DNA from: Ophiosphaerella korrae
Taxonomy: Eukaryota > Ascomycota > Dothideomycetes > Pleosporales > Phaeosphaeriaceae
Direction of reading: 5' to 3'
NCBI GenBank assembly: GCA_028456385.1
Contig: JALNQF010000133.1
Location: 57,098 to 121,097 of the forward strand
DNA: 64,000 nt
Shown piece after piece: positions 1 through 9,447 of the stretch. The notes below the pieces were generated by a model. That model was not told the DNA's origin and did not search any database. It saw only the letters and a list, made by a program, of their open reading frames with translations. The number at the start of each line of letters is the position of its first letter. Position 1 is the first letter of the stretch. A program made the translations under genes and the position numbers.

Positions 1-789
1 CTACCACCTGATCCAAGCCAGCGTACTTGGGAACATCGAGATTATACTTCTCTGCCATTTCCGGGCTCAGGAACCGTCCTCCGAGGAAATGCCTGCCTTT
101 GAAGTACTTGACAAGCGGCTTTGGAGCGGTCAAACTGATCAAAGCCGGAGGCATGAAGCTTTTGCCTGGACCTGATTCTGGAGGACCTTGCTCGATGTTC
201 CATGACGATGGAGCATCGACTGCTAGGACTGGAATCGACGTGGACTCTAGTGCTTCGATAACTTTGGGAAAAGGCTCGCGGACCTCGCCTGAGAAAGAGA
301 AGCCAAAGATGGCGTCGACAATGTGGTCCGTCTGCTTCAAAGCGCTGGTAAAGTCTTCGGTGAATGGTACCTTGAGGTCTTCAAGTTGCTTCTTCAGTCG
401 CTGGTAGAGTTCGTTCTTGCTCTGCTTTGGATAGTAAATGGTTGGCTGGTATCCATAGTGGAATAGATGTCGTGCTGCCACAAGGCCATCGCCGCCATTG
501 TTTCCAGGACCGCATGCTACTAGCACTCGCTTGCCTTTATTGAGTGGTTGAAGCTTGAAGACTGTTGAGACGTAAAGTCAATAGTGAAGACTAGGAATAG
601 GATGAGAAAGGCTTACCTGCTTGTGATACTGAGAGCCCAGCGAGCTCCATCAACTGATCGATTGAAAAGGCGCCCGAGGACATGAGCTCTTGATCAAGCG
701 CAGCGGCGCTCTTGGCCGAGAGAGTCTTGAATCATCATCAGCATACTTCCAACAAATACCATCATTTGATTCCATACCCTTAAAGCCAT
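1..789 (-). CDS. NAD(P)H-hydrate epimerase (YjeF N-domain), 3' end cut by window
   Basis: Metabolite-repair enzyme that epimerises R-NAD(P)HX so that the dehydratase can restore NAD(P)H. Read as three exons: 789-778, 725-617 and 561-1. The first exon encodes only Met-Ala-Leu-Arg, then a 52-nt intron with a GTATGG donor. The spliced N-terminus (MALRTLSAKSAAALDQELM) is the family's usual opening. The glycine-rich nucleotide loop GPGNNGGDGL follows, then the DAIFGFSFSGEVREPF segment and a late KGRHFLGGRFLSPEM region. The frame runs off the left edge after Asp-Gln-Val-Val, so only a few C-terminal residues should be missing. The start lies about 340 bp from the divergent S16 gene, so the two may share a promoter. 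No separate dehydratase domain is present. Confidence 0.9.
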
Positions 790-1130
790 TTCTCACAAAT
801 CACAAAAACGTGTAGTAGACAAAGGTCGCATTCGTCCTGTTCAAGTTCAAATGACCTCATTCGCGCACCCAGATTACATCACCGTCAAAGCTCTCCGCTC
901 TCCGGAAAAAAAGTTCCCACAACGCCAGCACCACAAAACACACACCCTCCCACCGCACCCATACGACCAATTACGCCCACCCACCGTAACAACCTAATAG
1001 CCACTACACAACTTGCGCGCCAACCCGGCAAATCCCCGGCGCAACCCCACGCCTCACCTTACCCTCTCCAACCACAACTCCCTCCCTTCCTCCCTCCCTC
1101 CATCCACCACCGCCCAAAAATAAAATAAAA
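790..1130. promoter_or_regulatory. Divergent intergenic region between epimerase and S16 genes
   Basis: 341 bp between two divergent start codons. The right half is strongly C-rich on the + strand with CCACC/CTCC runs just before the S16 ATG. I see no clear TATA box and no RNA gene. It probably serves both genes. Confidence 0.5.
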
Positions 1131-1570
1131 ATGGTCCTCCGAATACGCCTCGCGCGCTTCGGCAAAAAACACGCGCCCTTCTATAACATTGTCGTCGCAC
1201 ACGCCCGGTACGCCTGTTTCTCCCCCCCTCCCCCCCCCCCGGGCCCCCCAAATCCCCAACAGTCCACCATCTAACCCTAACACAAAACAGCACATCCCGC
1301 TCTGCACGCCCCCTCGAAGTCCTCGGCACATATGACCCAAAGCCGCAGCCGCCGCGCCCAGGCGACACGCATGGGCGGCCCTGGAAAGACATCAAGTTGG
1401 ACGTGAGTCGTGCGCGGTACTGGGTGGGTGTTGGTGCGCAGCCGAGCGATACGGCGTGGCGGCTGTTGAGCATGGTGGGGATATTGGAGCCGCGGTATCG
1501 GGTTGGGGAGGTGCAGGGGCAGGTTGTGCGGGCGGAGAGTGCGGCGAAGAGTTTGGTTAAAGAGGCGTAG
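1131..1570 (+). CDS. MRPS16: Mitochondrial small-subunit ribosomal protein bS16m
   Basis: Structural protein of the mitoribosome small subunit. Two exons, 1131-1207 and 1291-1570; the intron splits the codon for Arg26. The N-terminus MVLRIRLARFGKKHAPFYNI is the bS16 signature, and PLEVLGTYDP and the RARYWVGVGAQPSDTAWRLL core follow. The product of about 118 aa has the usual bS16 length plus a short tail ending KSLVKEA. The 83-nt intron is unusual because more than 20 of its bases form near-continuous cytosines. The 3' UTR is correspondingly rich in G runs. Start choice is firm because the conserved domain begins at Met1. It lies divergent to the epimerase. Confidence 0.95.
1221..1249. repeat. 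Poly-C tract inside the S16 intron
   Basis: Near-uninterrupted cytosines broken by a T and a GGG, occupying the middle third of an 83-nt intron. The complementary strand has G runs able to form a quadruplex. Confidence 0.8.
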
Positions 1571-1636
1571 GGCGGGGTTAGGGAGAGGGTAGGAGAAAGG
1601 GTTTTTGGGGGGGGAGGGGGGAAAATGGGGGGTATG
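1571..1636 (+). repeat. G-run tract in S16 3' UTR (potential G-quadruplex)
   Basis: At least six runs of three or more guanines follow the stop codon directly, including runs of eight, six and six. In RNA this is a candidate quadruplex 3' UTR. Sequence composition only; no structural proof. Confidence 0.5.
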
Positions 1637-1720
1637 ATATGTTAAGGGACGTGTGTGATGCTAGTCACCAGATGGTAGTCGTCACAATTGTGTACATGTA
1701 CAAATCATTTCGTTCAGCAT

Positions 1721-3413
1721 CTAATGCGCAGCAACCAAGAAAGTGTTCGTAATCAGACAAGTCACCATGACGATTCCCCCATACATGCTCAAGCCTAACG
1801 CAGCATGTCTCAGCAACGCCCGTCTCCAATCCCGATTATTATATCCTTCACGCGTAACGCTTCCCTCGACGGCGCCGCTCGCAAATTCATCCTCGTCGTC
1901 TTCATCCTTGATCAGCCGTTGATGCACAGGCGACTCCGGGTCAGAAATCTTGTAGTAGAAGAGGCCAGGGAGGATGAAGGAGATGGTAGTTGAGCCTGTA
2001 GAGCCGACGTATGCGAGGACTTTATCGAGGGAAGCGACGGTCATGGCGGTGATGAAGGTGGTGATGATGAGGATGGTGGTAACGATGGCGAATCTGTAGT
2101 CGGACATTTCACGGCTCTGAGGGGCGTTGGGTTTGGGGGCGTTTGTCATGAGGGCGGTGCGAGAGGGGCTGCCTTCAGGTTGGGTGCGGCGGCGGGGACG
2201 CCATTTGAGACAGGCGTCAATGCTGGCGCGGCAGGGGTGGATTTGGAGTGGGTAGGAAAACATGACGAGGATGACAATGGCGAGACGGCCAATAGTGCTG
2301 GCAGCGGCGGCAGGGTACATTCGGACTATGTTGCCGGTGATGTTGTCGCCATAGGACAGGTAGCCAGTAATGCCGGTGAGGATGTAGAGGCTGCAGGCAC
2401 CACCTATGGAAGCAAAAATCACGGTGGTTGTCCGGAAGTGTGAGTTGTCAGCGATCTCATTCAAGATTGAAAACATCTGCCTGCGATTAGCATGGTTCAA
2501 GGATGGGGAGCAATCTTCTTACATTCTGATGGCACGTGTATGCAAAGACAATGACTGGAAAAGCAGCAAGAGCAGGAACCGGACCAGCCCACCGGAAAAC
2601 CCGAACCTGTCCCCGATCGGCGAGGGTGTCTCCTTTGATATAGTGGGCTACAACAAGGATGACGAGATAAGAAATAGAAAACAGAGCAATGACACTGGTA
2701 TACTTCAAAGAGTCTAGTCGACGCAAGAACGACAGGGGTATAACGATGAGCCTGTGCATGTCAGCGTTGGTGTTAGGACTTAAACGCCTTACTTACATAA
2801 AAGCAGTAATCCAAAACTGGCGATCGACCAGGAAACTGATCTGCGCGGCACCCGGAGCGAATGCTCTAACAACATCTGGCATCAAGTCTCCGATGATGAT
2901 AAGATAGCTAACAGCGACGCCAAAGCACTTGATGGCGATGGCCGAATCGAATAGAATAGAAAGGTTCGGGTAGGTGAGCTGAGAGAGCGTCGCAAACGAC
3001 ACATGGCCACGATCGAGGTATCGAGCGCATCGAGTCTGTAGGTACAATCCGAAGCCAGCTGTCATGCCCGCCCATAGGATGACAAAGATGCCGAGGAAGA
3101 TGCCCATTTTGGAGAGGGCTGAGGGCATGGCAAGCAGGCCGGCGCCGAGGACTAGCAACCGTCAGTATGAGCTCGTACGTCTCGGTGAAGCATCGTACTC
3201 GTGTTGGCGAGGTTGATCACGCTCGATATCCATGATGCCTGGCCCTGGAAGCCGGCGTCTTTCTTTCCTCGGCCTCGCCTAGTTCTGTCAGCTGTCGCCC
3301 ATGGCTCTCGATACGTTGTGGCAGGCTAACCGTCTGCCTCGCAACGAGCCGGTACTCGAAGACATGAGGTCTGGCTCTGGAGGCTCCTGGCCGATGGCGG
3401 AATACGTAGCCAT
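1721..3413 (-). CDS. Amino acid/auxin permease family transporter (AVT-like, vacuolar type)
   Basis: Multi-pass amino acid transporter of the AAAP family (Aa_trans), likely on the vacuolar membrane like yeast Avt5/6/7. Five exons: 3413-3331, 3284-3199, 3151-2797, 2751-2523 and 2476-1721; 502 aa, all joins in phase. The start MATYSAIGQEPPEPDLMSS opens a short hydrophilic N-tail. The hallmark first helix reads SWISSVINLANTILGAGLLA, with the intron inside the Ile codon. Later helices include FATLSQLTYPN, LLVILVVAHY-like and the terminal segment ending FLVAAH. A central hydrophilic loop (near DACLKWRPRRRTQPEG) separates the two halves. Apparent frame changes near the 5' end are explained by a 46-nt intron with a CTGACAG acceptor. 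Divergent from the RO10-like gene, 268 bp apart. Confidence 0.9.
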
Positions 3414-3681
3414 TTCTCGCCAACTCGAAAAGTCGTGGCCGTGTTATTGCAAAGACATGCGTGGTGTCCCGAGAACCGGCGAGCGATGCAAGGCGATCAG
3501 TGGGGTTTACAGTCGATAGGGGCTCAGCGAAGGATGATGGTAAGAGTGAAGACGAGCCTCACTGACGTTGGATGACCAGTGGCCCAAGCGCGCCTAGCTA
3601 CCCGCGCCGCGCTAAGAATATATCTCCGCCCTACCAGGAACGGCATGGCATTCCACAAACACCCAGCGCCCAACACCAACC
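3414..3681. promoter_or_regulatory. Short bidirectional promoter region
   Basis: 268 bp between the transporter start (-) and the RO10-like start (+). No convincing named motif is visible; assigned by position only. Confidence 0.4.
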
Positions 3682-4432
3682 ATGGACGCCTACGAAGAGG
3701 CCGTTCTCTTCACCTTTGGGCTGTTGGAGTCCCGTCTAGACCGCCTCGAGTACATTCTCGGCGGACCCAGCCCGCCGCCGGCAGAGAAGCCAAAGACGAT
3801 TCCGGACCGCATACACCAAATTGAGAAGTCGCTGAAGGCGCTTGGGGGGAAGACGTCACTGCTCACTGATGCGAATGAATTGCGTATGTCACATGGCTGG
3901 AAGGCCGTCTGGCTATAGCTGACAATGGCTAGTGAGCAAGCACAAACATGTCCTCGCTCCGAAGGATGAAGGCGACCAAGACGACGTGCCGCTCGACACT
4001 GCGCAGAAGGCTGTGCTAGTGGTCGACCGTGCGACGCTATTTGCAACGACAGCATCACAGCTCAAGGCACTTGACGACCAGCAAGTACCCACTACCGATG
4101 GCTTTGCCAAGCTGGCCATGCTGCGACCCCGCATAGCTGAATACGAAATCCGCCATCTGCAGCAAGCACTAAAGATCTCGGAGCTGAGGAGGAGGAACGG
4201 GCTGCTCAACCAGCAGTACAAGCGAGTGCACTTCCTCGGCGCCAGCAGAGTCTGGCTGGACTATTCCAAGCGACTGACAAAGGCACTCAAGGCAGTGGAG
4301 AGAGAAGAGTTCAAGCGGAGGAGTTCAAGTGGGGAAGAAGATGAGGAAGACAGTGACGAGGATGGTGACGAGGACGAGGATGAGGACGAGGACGAGGACG
4401 AGGACGGGGACGAAGAAGACGAGGAATTGTGA
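3682..4432 (+). CDS. ro-10: RO10-like dynactin p22/p24 subunit (nuclear distribution protein)
   Basis: Probable small shoulder subunit of dynactin, the dynein activator required for nuclear distribution in hyphae. Two exons, 3682-3883 and 3933-4432, 233 aa. The N-terminal helix has the family pattern (LLESRLDRLEYILGG), then a heptad-like segment (IHQIEKSLKALGGKTSLL) and further predicted coiled coil through PRIAEYEIRHLQQALKISEL. The C-terminus is an extreme Asp/Glu tract of about 35 residues encoded by a GAN trinucleotide repeat. That tail is not part of the core family and probably varies in length. The family assignment rests on N-terminal pattern and size; an unrelated coiled-coil protein cannot be excluded. 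Divergent from the amino acid transporter. Confidence 0.65.
4338..4428 (+). repeat. Imperfect GAN trinucleotide repeat coding for an acidic tail
   Basis: Tandem GAC/GAG/GAT codons at the 3' end of the RO10-like gene encode alternating Asp/Glu. This is a coding microsatellite likely to be length-polymorphic. Confidence 0.85.
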
Positions 4433-5861
4433 AGATCTTTTCCTAGCTTCGTGTTCTCGAACCGCAATGCGCCGCGTTATTGCAAATTTGGCGAGTGTAG
4501 TGCACAGCGGCATAGCCGAACGATGCCGGGTGCAGTAAGTGAGTTGGTGTGCATGAATGCAAATCCGCCGCTTGCCGTAACACTGACATGTTGACAGATG
4601 TGAAATCTAAAGAATGAGAGGGCGCGCATTCAGGCGTCTGCCAAACGAATACTAATGCAAATGCAAATGCAAAAGCAGTGCTGTTGACATGGAGGAGAGC
4701 GATAGTGATAGGGATGAGCATGGCTGCACCTCAGGCTCGGAGTCCGGATCTGGCTGTGCCCCTGCATTGGCAGCATATTGCCGGCCAAGGCCAGCACTCT
4801 GCCATGACGCGAAGAAGCAGGTGTTGGGAACAGAAACGCGAGTTGGGCCGGCTGCGATTGGGCGGGGCGGGTGGTGCGGAAACAGTTCGGTTGAGCAATT
4901 CACATGGCAGGTCTCAGCAGGCGGACTGGTCTCCACAATAAAAGTCTTTGAGGTGTGGCTATTGAGGCGCGGAGCTAGGGGTGCCGGGGTTGTGTTGCAC
5001 GAGGCTGGTTTCATCATGGTCTCAAGACTGTGCAGCAGGAACTTGTCCATGTGGCTTAGACGGAATCCGGGAACGCCTTTGCAAGAGGAGTGCAGCAGTG
5101 GATGGTGCCACGTGCCGGTAACGGCTGCGGCAGGAGTGAGGAGTGTGAGGAGCGTGAGGAGACGTGCGGTGCTCAGCAGAAGTGCGAGGTAGATGAAATC
5201 AATCAATCAGCCAGCCAGCCCAGCTCAACTGAATTAGCCAGAAGACGGTCCACGGTCCGGCAAAAGGAGCAGTCCTGACAAGCTGCGGCTGGCCACAGAC
5301 AAAGCAGTGGCGGGCAGTCGGCTGGCATGCAGACGCGCGTGTTCCTGGCCGGGCTCGAGTCGGTCGAGCCACAGGCTGACGTTGGGCTGGTTCGGTGGCA
5401 TTCGCATCCATTTTAATCTCTGAGCCCCCAGGCCGGCCAATGGCAACCACGCCCCTGGCCAGCCCTGAAACCGTCGCATCCAATCTCCCTCTGGCCCACG
5501 CACACACTCGACACGACTGCACCACTCTCAACTCACCCACCGCCGTCTGTCTGTTCTTCACCCTCACCGTCCGCCACTCCGTGCCCGCTGCATCCAACGT
5601 TCTGCAGCCGCCGTCCGTTGCAGAGAGCAAGCGTGCCGCCCTGACTGCTGGTTGCTGGCTCACCACCCCCCCACCCCCCCAAGCCTCGTTGTATATCCTC
5701 AGCCGGTCCGCGCCGCGCATTCATTCACCTGGCGTGTCTTTGCTTCTTGTCTTCGTCTCTTTGACATCACCCACCACCACCACCACCACCGCCGCCGCCT
5801 CTGCACCTCCCACCCGCTTATGCCCTCGTTCCGCTCCGAGAGCTCTCCGTCCCTGCGCAAA
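4433..5861. other. Intergenic region upstream of SHO1
   Basis: About 1.4 kb without a gene I can defend. Both strands are open over 4.65-5.2 kb; the minus-strand frame begins with a signal-peptide-like hydrophobic stretch (see findings) but the rest is low complexity. 5.5-5.82 kb is pyrimidine-rich with CCACCA repeats and probably is the SHO1 leader. Confidence 0.5.
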
Positions 5862-6857
5862 ATGGAAAATGGAAATGGCTACGGCCAGAGATCCTCGACC
5901 TTCAGCGTCGGTCGCATCATTGGCGATCCCTTTGCCCTCGCCACCATCTCCATCAGCATCGTCAGTTACCGCCACCCCCGGCTTCTTGCCAAATACTAAC
6001 CCGCACCAGCTCGCCTGGATCATCGCCTTTGTCAGCTCCATAATATCCGCCATTGGCGGCGGCTTCCCCAACTTCGCCTGGTGGACGCTGGTCTTCATGT
6101 TCTTCTGCATCGTCGGCGTCACCGTCACCGTCGCCTCGGAGGCCGAGCGAACTTACCATGTTGCCATTGTCGGCTTCCTCGGCGCCGGCCTCGTCTTCAC
6201 CACCTCGTCCGTCAATTCACTCGTCTACTCGCCAAAGGCCCCCTTTGAGGCTGCCGCTGCCGGCTACATTCTCCTGTCCATGATCACCGTTAGTTGGCCG
6301 TCTGCATGCGCCCCCAACACACAGCAATTACTGACGTGCGCTAGATTGTCTGGATCTTCTACTACGGCTCCCAACCCCAGGCCGCCCATCGCGCCTTTGT
6401 GGACTCGTATGCCCTGCACAAAGAGCATCCAGGCTCCCGTTCGTCGCGCCCCATCTCCAATGGCTACGCCAACCGCCCAGAGACCCAAGTCAACCAACAG
6501 GCCCCTCAGATGTATACCTCGGCCCAATTAAACGGCTTCGAGACCTCCTCGCCTGTCTCCGGCTATCCAGGCGGCCCAGCTGGTGCCCAGGGCCGCAACT
6601 CGTCTGTCCCCCAGTTCGCCGCCATGAACAACACGGCACCGCCCGTCGAGGAGCCCCCGCAGGAATCCACCATCGAATACCCCTACCGTGCCAAGGCCAT
6701 CTACAGCTACGAAGCCAACCCCGACGATGCCAACGAAATCAGCTTCCAGAAACACGACATCCTCGAAGTCTCCGACGTCAGCGGCAGGTGGTGGCAAGCA
6801 AAGAAGCCCAACGGCGAAACGGGAATTGCGCCGAGCAACTACCTCATCTTGCTATAG
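5862..6857 (+). CDS. SHO1: High-osmolarity signalling transmembrane protein Sho1
   Basis: Plasma-membrane osmosensor and adaptor that recruits Pbs2-type MAPKK to the HOG pathway and also feeds filamentous-growth signalling. Three exons: 5862-5960, 6010-6288 and 6345-6857; 296 aa. The N-tail [17 protein letters not shown] precedes [15 protein letters not shown] and the next three helices ([48 protein letters not shown] and [17 protein letters not shown]). A Pro/Gln-rich linker leads to a C-terminal SH3 domain (about residues 238-296) with [13 protein letters not shown], the WW pair in SGRWWQAK, and [10 protein letters not shown]. An in-frame Met 14 codons upstream exists, but the downstream Met matches the usual N-terminus better. 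Confidence 0.95.
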
Positions 6858-7140
6858 GAGACTGGCTCTCTGTGCGCTTAATGACCCCGCCACGACTTTC
6901 CTTGCACTTCGCTCCACCCGCGGTCAGACTTGTCTAGCCACCTGTGGGGGCGTTGATTTCGCCCGGCTCCTTTGATTCGCTCTCCAAGAGAAGAAAAAAG
7001 CACCCAGCTGAAAGCATCTTCGTGGTCTGGCTGCAACCTGTTCACTACCTTCTTGCCCGCAACGATACCCGGACTGCCGTTGGTCTGACCTTTTAAACAC
7101 AATAATTTTAACCGTCTTACCATGGACTGCTCCACCTTTC

Positions 7141-7161
7141 CACACACACACACACACACAA
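7141..7161 (+). repeat. (CA)n microsatellite
   Basis: Ten uninterrupted CA units in the SHO1 3' flank. Confidence 0.95.
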
Positions 7162-7955
7162 ATGAAGCCCGCTTCATTTCCTCATTGTACTACTTTCCCA
7201 CCATTGCTTTTTTTTCTTTTTTTTTTTCCCTCGAGTTGAGTTGGGTTTTGCTCACGCATCTTTTGAGTGCTAAAAGCAACCAGCATCGGTGTTGTTGGCG
7301 TTTTTCTTTCACTCCGGGGTGGGTTTGCCGACAAGGTTGGCGATAGCTCACCCTTTCTACATCAATGTATTTCGTAGTATCATGGTAGAGAGTCATACGG
7401 ACCGAAGTGGTGTATATGTGTGATACGGAGAAGTTAAGGGTGATGTAGGATGAAGTAGGAGTTGAGATTAGACTATGGAGTGAAAATGAATAGTCTATTC
7501 ATCTATTTGAGTTTATGCTGTCGGACTGAATTGCAGACGAGTCGGTTTAACTAGCAATTCTGCTGTTACGCGTTGGCTCATTGCTGGCATTGTTCTGGTT
7601 GCTGGGAATAGGACCAACAATCTCTTTGTTCGTTCCAGTTTTGAAGTGGTTTCTCACCACATTCAAGCACAAACCAATCTCACAGTTCAAGTAAAAAAAA
7701 TATGCGAGTTTCGTTCTCACTTTGGCCAACCTCGCCAACCTCGGTTTGGAGAGCGGGGCACTAGCAAACGCGTTTGACGTTTTCTACCTCGGACTTTACC
7801 AGGCGCTGTTTGGCTATGACTTTGTGCAGGAAAGAATTGTTGCCCGTCAGCAATATACAAAAAGTCCGATTCACAGCCTTGTTTCATTTCGTAAAACGAA
7901 AAACAACCCCTCCCCCCTCTCCCAAACCAACGTACCCATTTCGACACTCAACATA

Positions 7956-7984
7956 CCCCCTCCCCCCCCCCTGCCCCCGCCCCC
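7956..7984. repeat. Poly-C tract upstream of phosphatase (G4-capable on minus strand)
   Basis: Four cytosine runs of five or more separated by one or two bases, about 50 bp before the phosphatase ATG. Confidence 0.6.
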
Positions 7985-8035
7985 AAAGTAATCAAAAAGA
8001 GCAAGGAAATCCCCGCAAAGCACACCACCACCACC

Positions 8036-8959
8036 ATGGCCAATCCACCCCCCCTCCCCAACCCCCCCTTCCACTCCATCCCCCACCTCCACAACCTCCG
8101 CGACACAGCCCTCCACCCCCTCACAACGCCCACCGGCCCCCTCCGCCCCAACACCCTTTTCCGCTCCGCAGACCCCTCCTCCCTCACCGCCACAGGCTTC
8201 GCCGCCCTACGCGCCCTCGGCATAACCCACATCTTCGACCTGCGCAGCGCCCAGGAAATCTCCCCAGGCCCCTGGCAAACCCTCCTGCCCGCCGCCACCC
8301 TGCACCGCGCCTGGACCCCCGTGTTCCACGCACAAGACTACAGCCCTGAGAAACTCGCCGTCCGATACGTGCGGTACATGGACGAAGGCGTAGCGGGGTT
8401 TGTGGGCGCGTACGAGGGGATCCTTCGTAGCGGGGGGGCAACCGCATACCGGGCGTTGTTCCAGCATCTTGCGGCGGGGGGTTTTGCGGGGGCAATACTG
8501 GTGCATTGTTCTGCGGGTAAGGATCGCACGGGGGTTTTTTTCGCGCTGCTGTTTGACTTTTTGGGCGTGTCGCGGGCGGATATTGCGGCTGAGTATCATC
8601 GGACGGAGATGGGGTTGCGGGATATGCGCGACGGCGTCGTGGAGCGGTTGATGCGTGCGCCGGCGTTTAGGAACTATATGCTTGCGAAGCAGAGGGGGTG
8701 GGGGCTGTCTGAGGAGGAGGTTGCGCGGCTGGTGGTGGCGAAGGAGGAGGAGGAGGAGGTGGAGTTGCTGCCCGAGGTGCTGGAGGAAGGGAGGAAGGCG
8801 GCGTTGAGGATGGTGGGGGCAAGGGAGGAGGCGATGATTGCGACGTTGGAGATGGTGGATCGGGAGTTTGGGGGGGCAGAGCGGTATATGCGGGAGGTGT
8901 GTGGGTTGGGGGAGGGGGAGTTGGAGGGGTTGAGGAGGAATTTGATTGTGTGTGATTGA
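8036..8959 (+). CDS. Tyrosine/serine-type protein phosphatase, IphP/Siw14-like
   Basis: Single-exon 307-aa member of the Y_phosphatase3/IphP group, dual-specificity or phosphoinositide-type phosphatases. The catalytic loop is HCSAGKDRTG, with nucleophile Cys158 and Arg164 in the CX5R motif. Upstream are NTLFRSADPS and ITHIFDLRSAQEI, the substrate-loop segments typical of the group. The C-terminal 100 residues are helical and acidic with a five-Glu run. A Kozak-like CCACC precedes the ATG. Codon third positions are nearly all C in the first 120 codons and nearly all G afterwards, an abrupt change near 8395. The physiological substrate cannot be told from sequence. Convergent with the PQ-loop gene. 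Confidence 0.9.
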   Translation: MANPPPLPNPPFHSIPHLHNLRDTALHPLTTPTGPLRPNTLFRSADPSSLTATGFAALRALGITHIFDLRSAQEISPGPWQTLLPAATLHRAWTPVFHAQDYSPEKLAVRYVRYMDEGVAGFVGAYEGILRSGGATAYRALFQHLAAGGFAGAILVHCSAGKDRTGVFFALLFDFLGVSRADIAAEYHRTEMGLRDMRDGVVERLMRAPAFRNYMLAKQRGWGLSEEEVARLVVAKEEEEEVELLPEVLEEGRKAALRMVGAREEAMIATLEMVDREFGGAERYMREVCGLGEGELEGLRRNLIVCD

Positions 8960-9447
8960 TTGGATTGGTCGCGGTTGTGAGATAGCCAGAAGCGTTTTTC
9001 TAGGAATGGGGAAGGGTGGTGGTGATGAAGAAGTATCCCACTATTCAGACCTATAGACGGTAGACGTCCTTTAGAGTGAGCAATAGCAGTTCAGCATAAT
9101 CAACTAGACTTGAATCCATAAACTCCAGGTCCAATTTTCAATCCTAATTCCTATCCCTACCCCTGAAATCAAGAAAGGGTTTCCCAACGTCTCCTTAGCT
9201 AGATAATAACAGCAATTTGAGAATCGACAAGCAAAGAAAAATCAGAATCGCATACATATCCATACACTCATAAAAGAAGACCGCCACTTTTGAACGTGAA
9301 ACGAAGAAATGTACAAAAATGGCCCAAGAAAGATAGAACCACTTTCCCAAATAGGAAAATATACCGTGAAGCAGCGCTCACATACCCAGGTACCCTTTTG
9401 TTAACATAGCTCGAAAGTGGTGCGATGAACAAAGACAAGATTTTAAA
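8960..9447. other. Convergent 3' intergenic region
   Basis: About 490 bp between the phosphatase and PQ-loop stop codons. AT-rich, with no gene or repeat recognised; presumably holds both polyadenylation regions. Confidence 0.5.

Larger units (their letters stand above)
6858..8035. other. Intergenic region with CA microsatellite and T-rich tract
   Basis: SHO1 3' flank and phosphatase 5' flank. It contains (CA)10 at 7141-7161, a T-rich run near 7208-7228 and a C-run cluster just before the phosphatase start. No coding exon or RNA gene recognised. Confidence 0.5.

Noticed and set aside
3217..3423. Apparent frameshift at the 5' end of the amino acid transporter
   Set aside because: A 46-nt intron (3285-3330) with CTGACAG acceptor restores a natural N-terminus, so no mutation is needed.
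5395..6531. 378-codon + frame overlapping SHO1 in another frame
   Set aside because: Composition is Ser/Pro/Thr from the pyrimidine-rich leader and it runs across both SHO1 introns; SHO1 exons explain the region.
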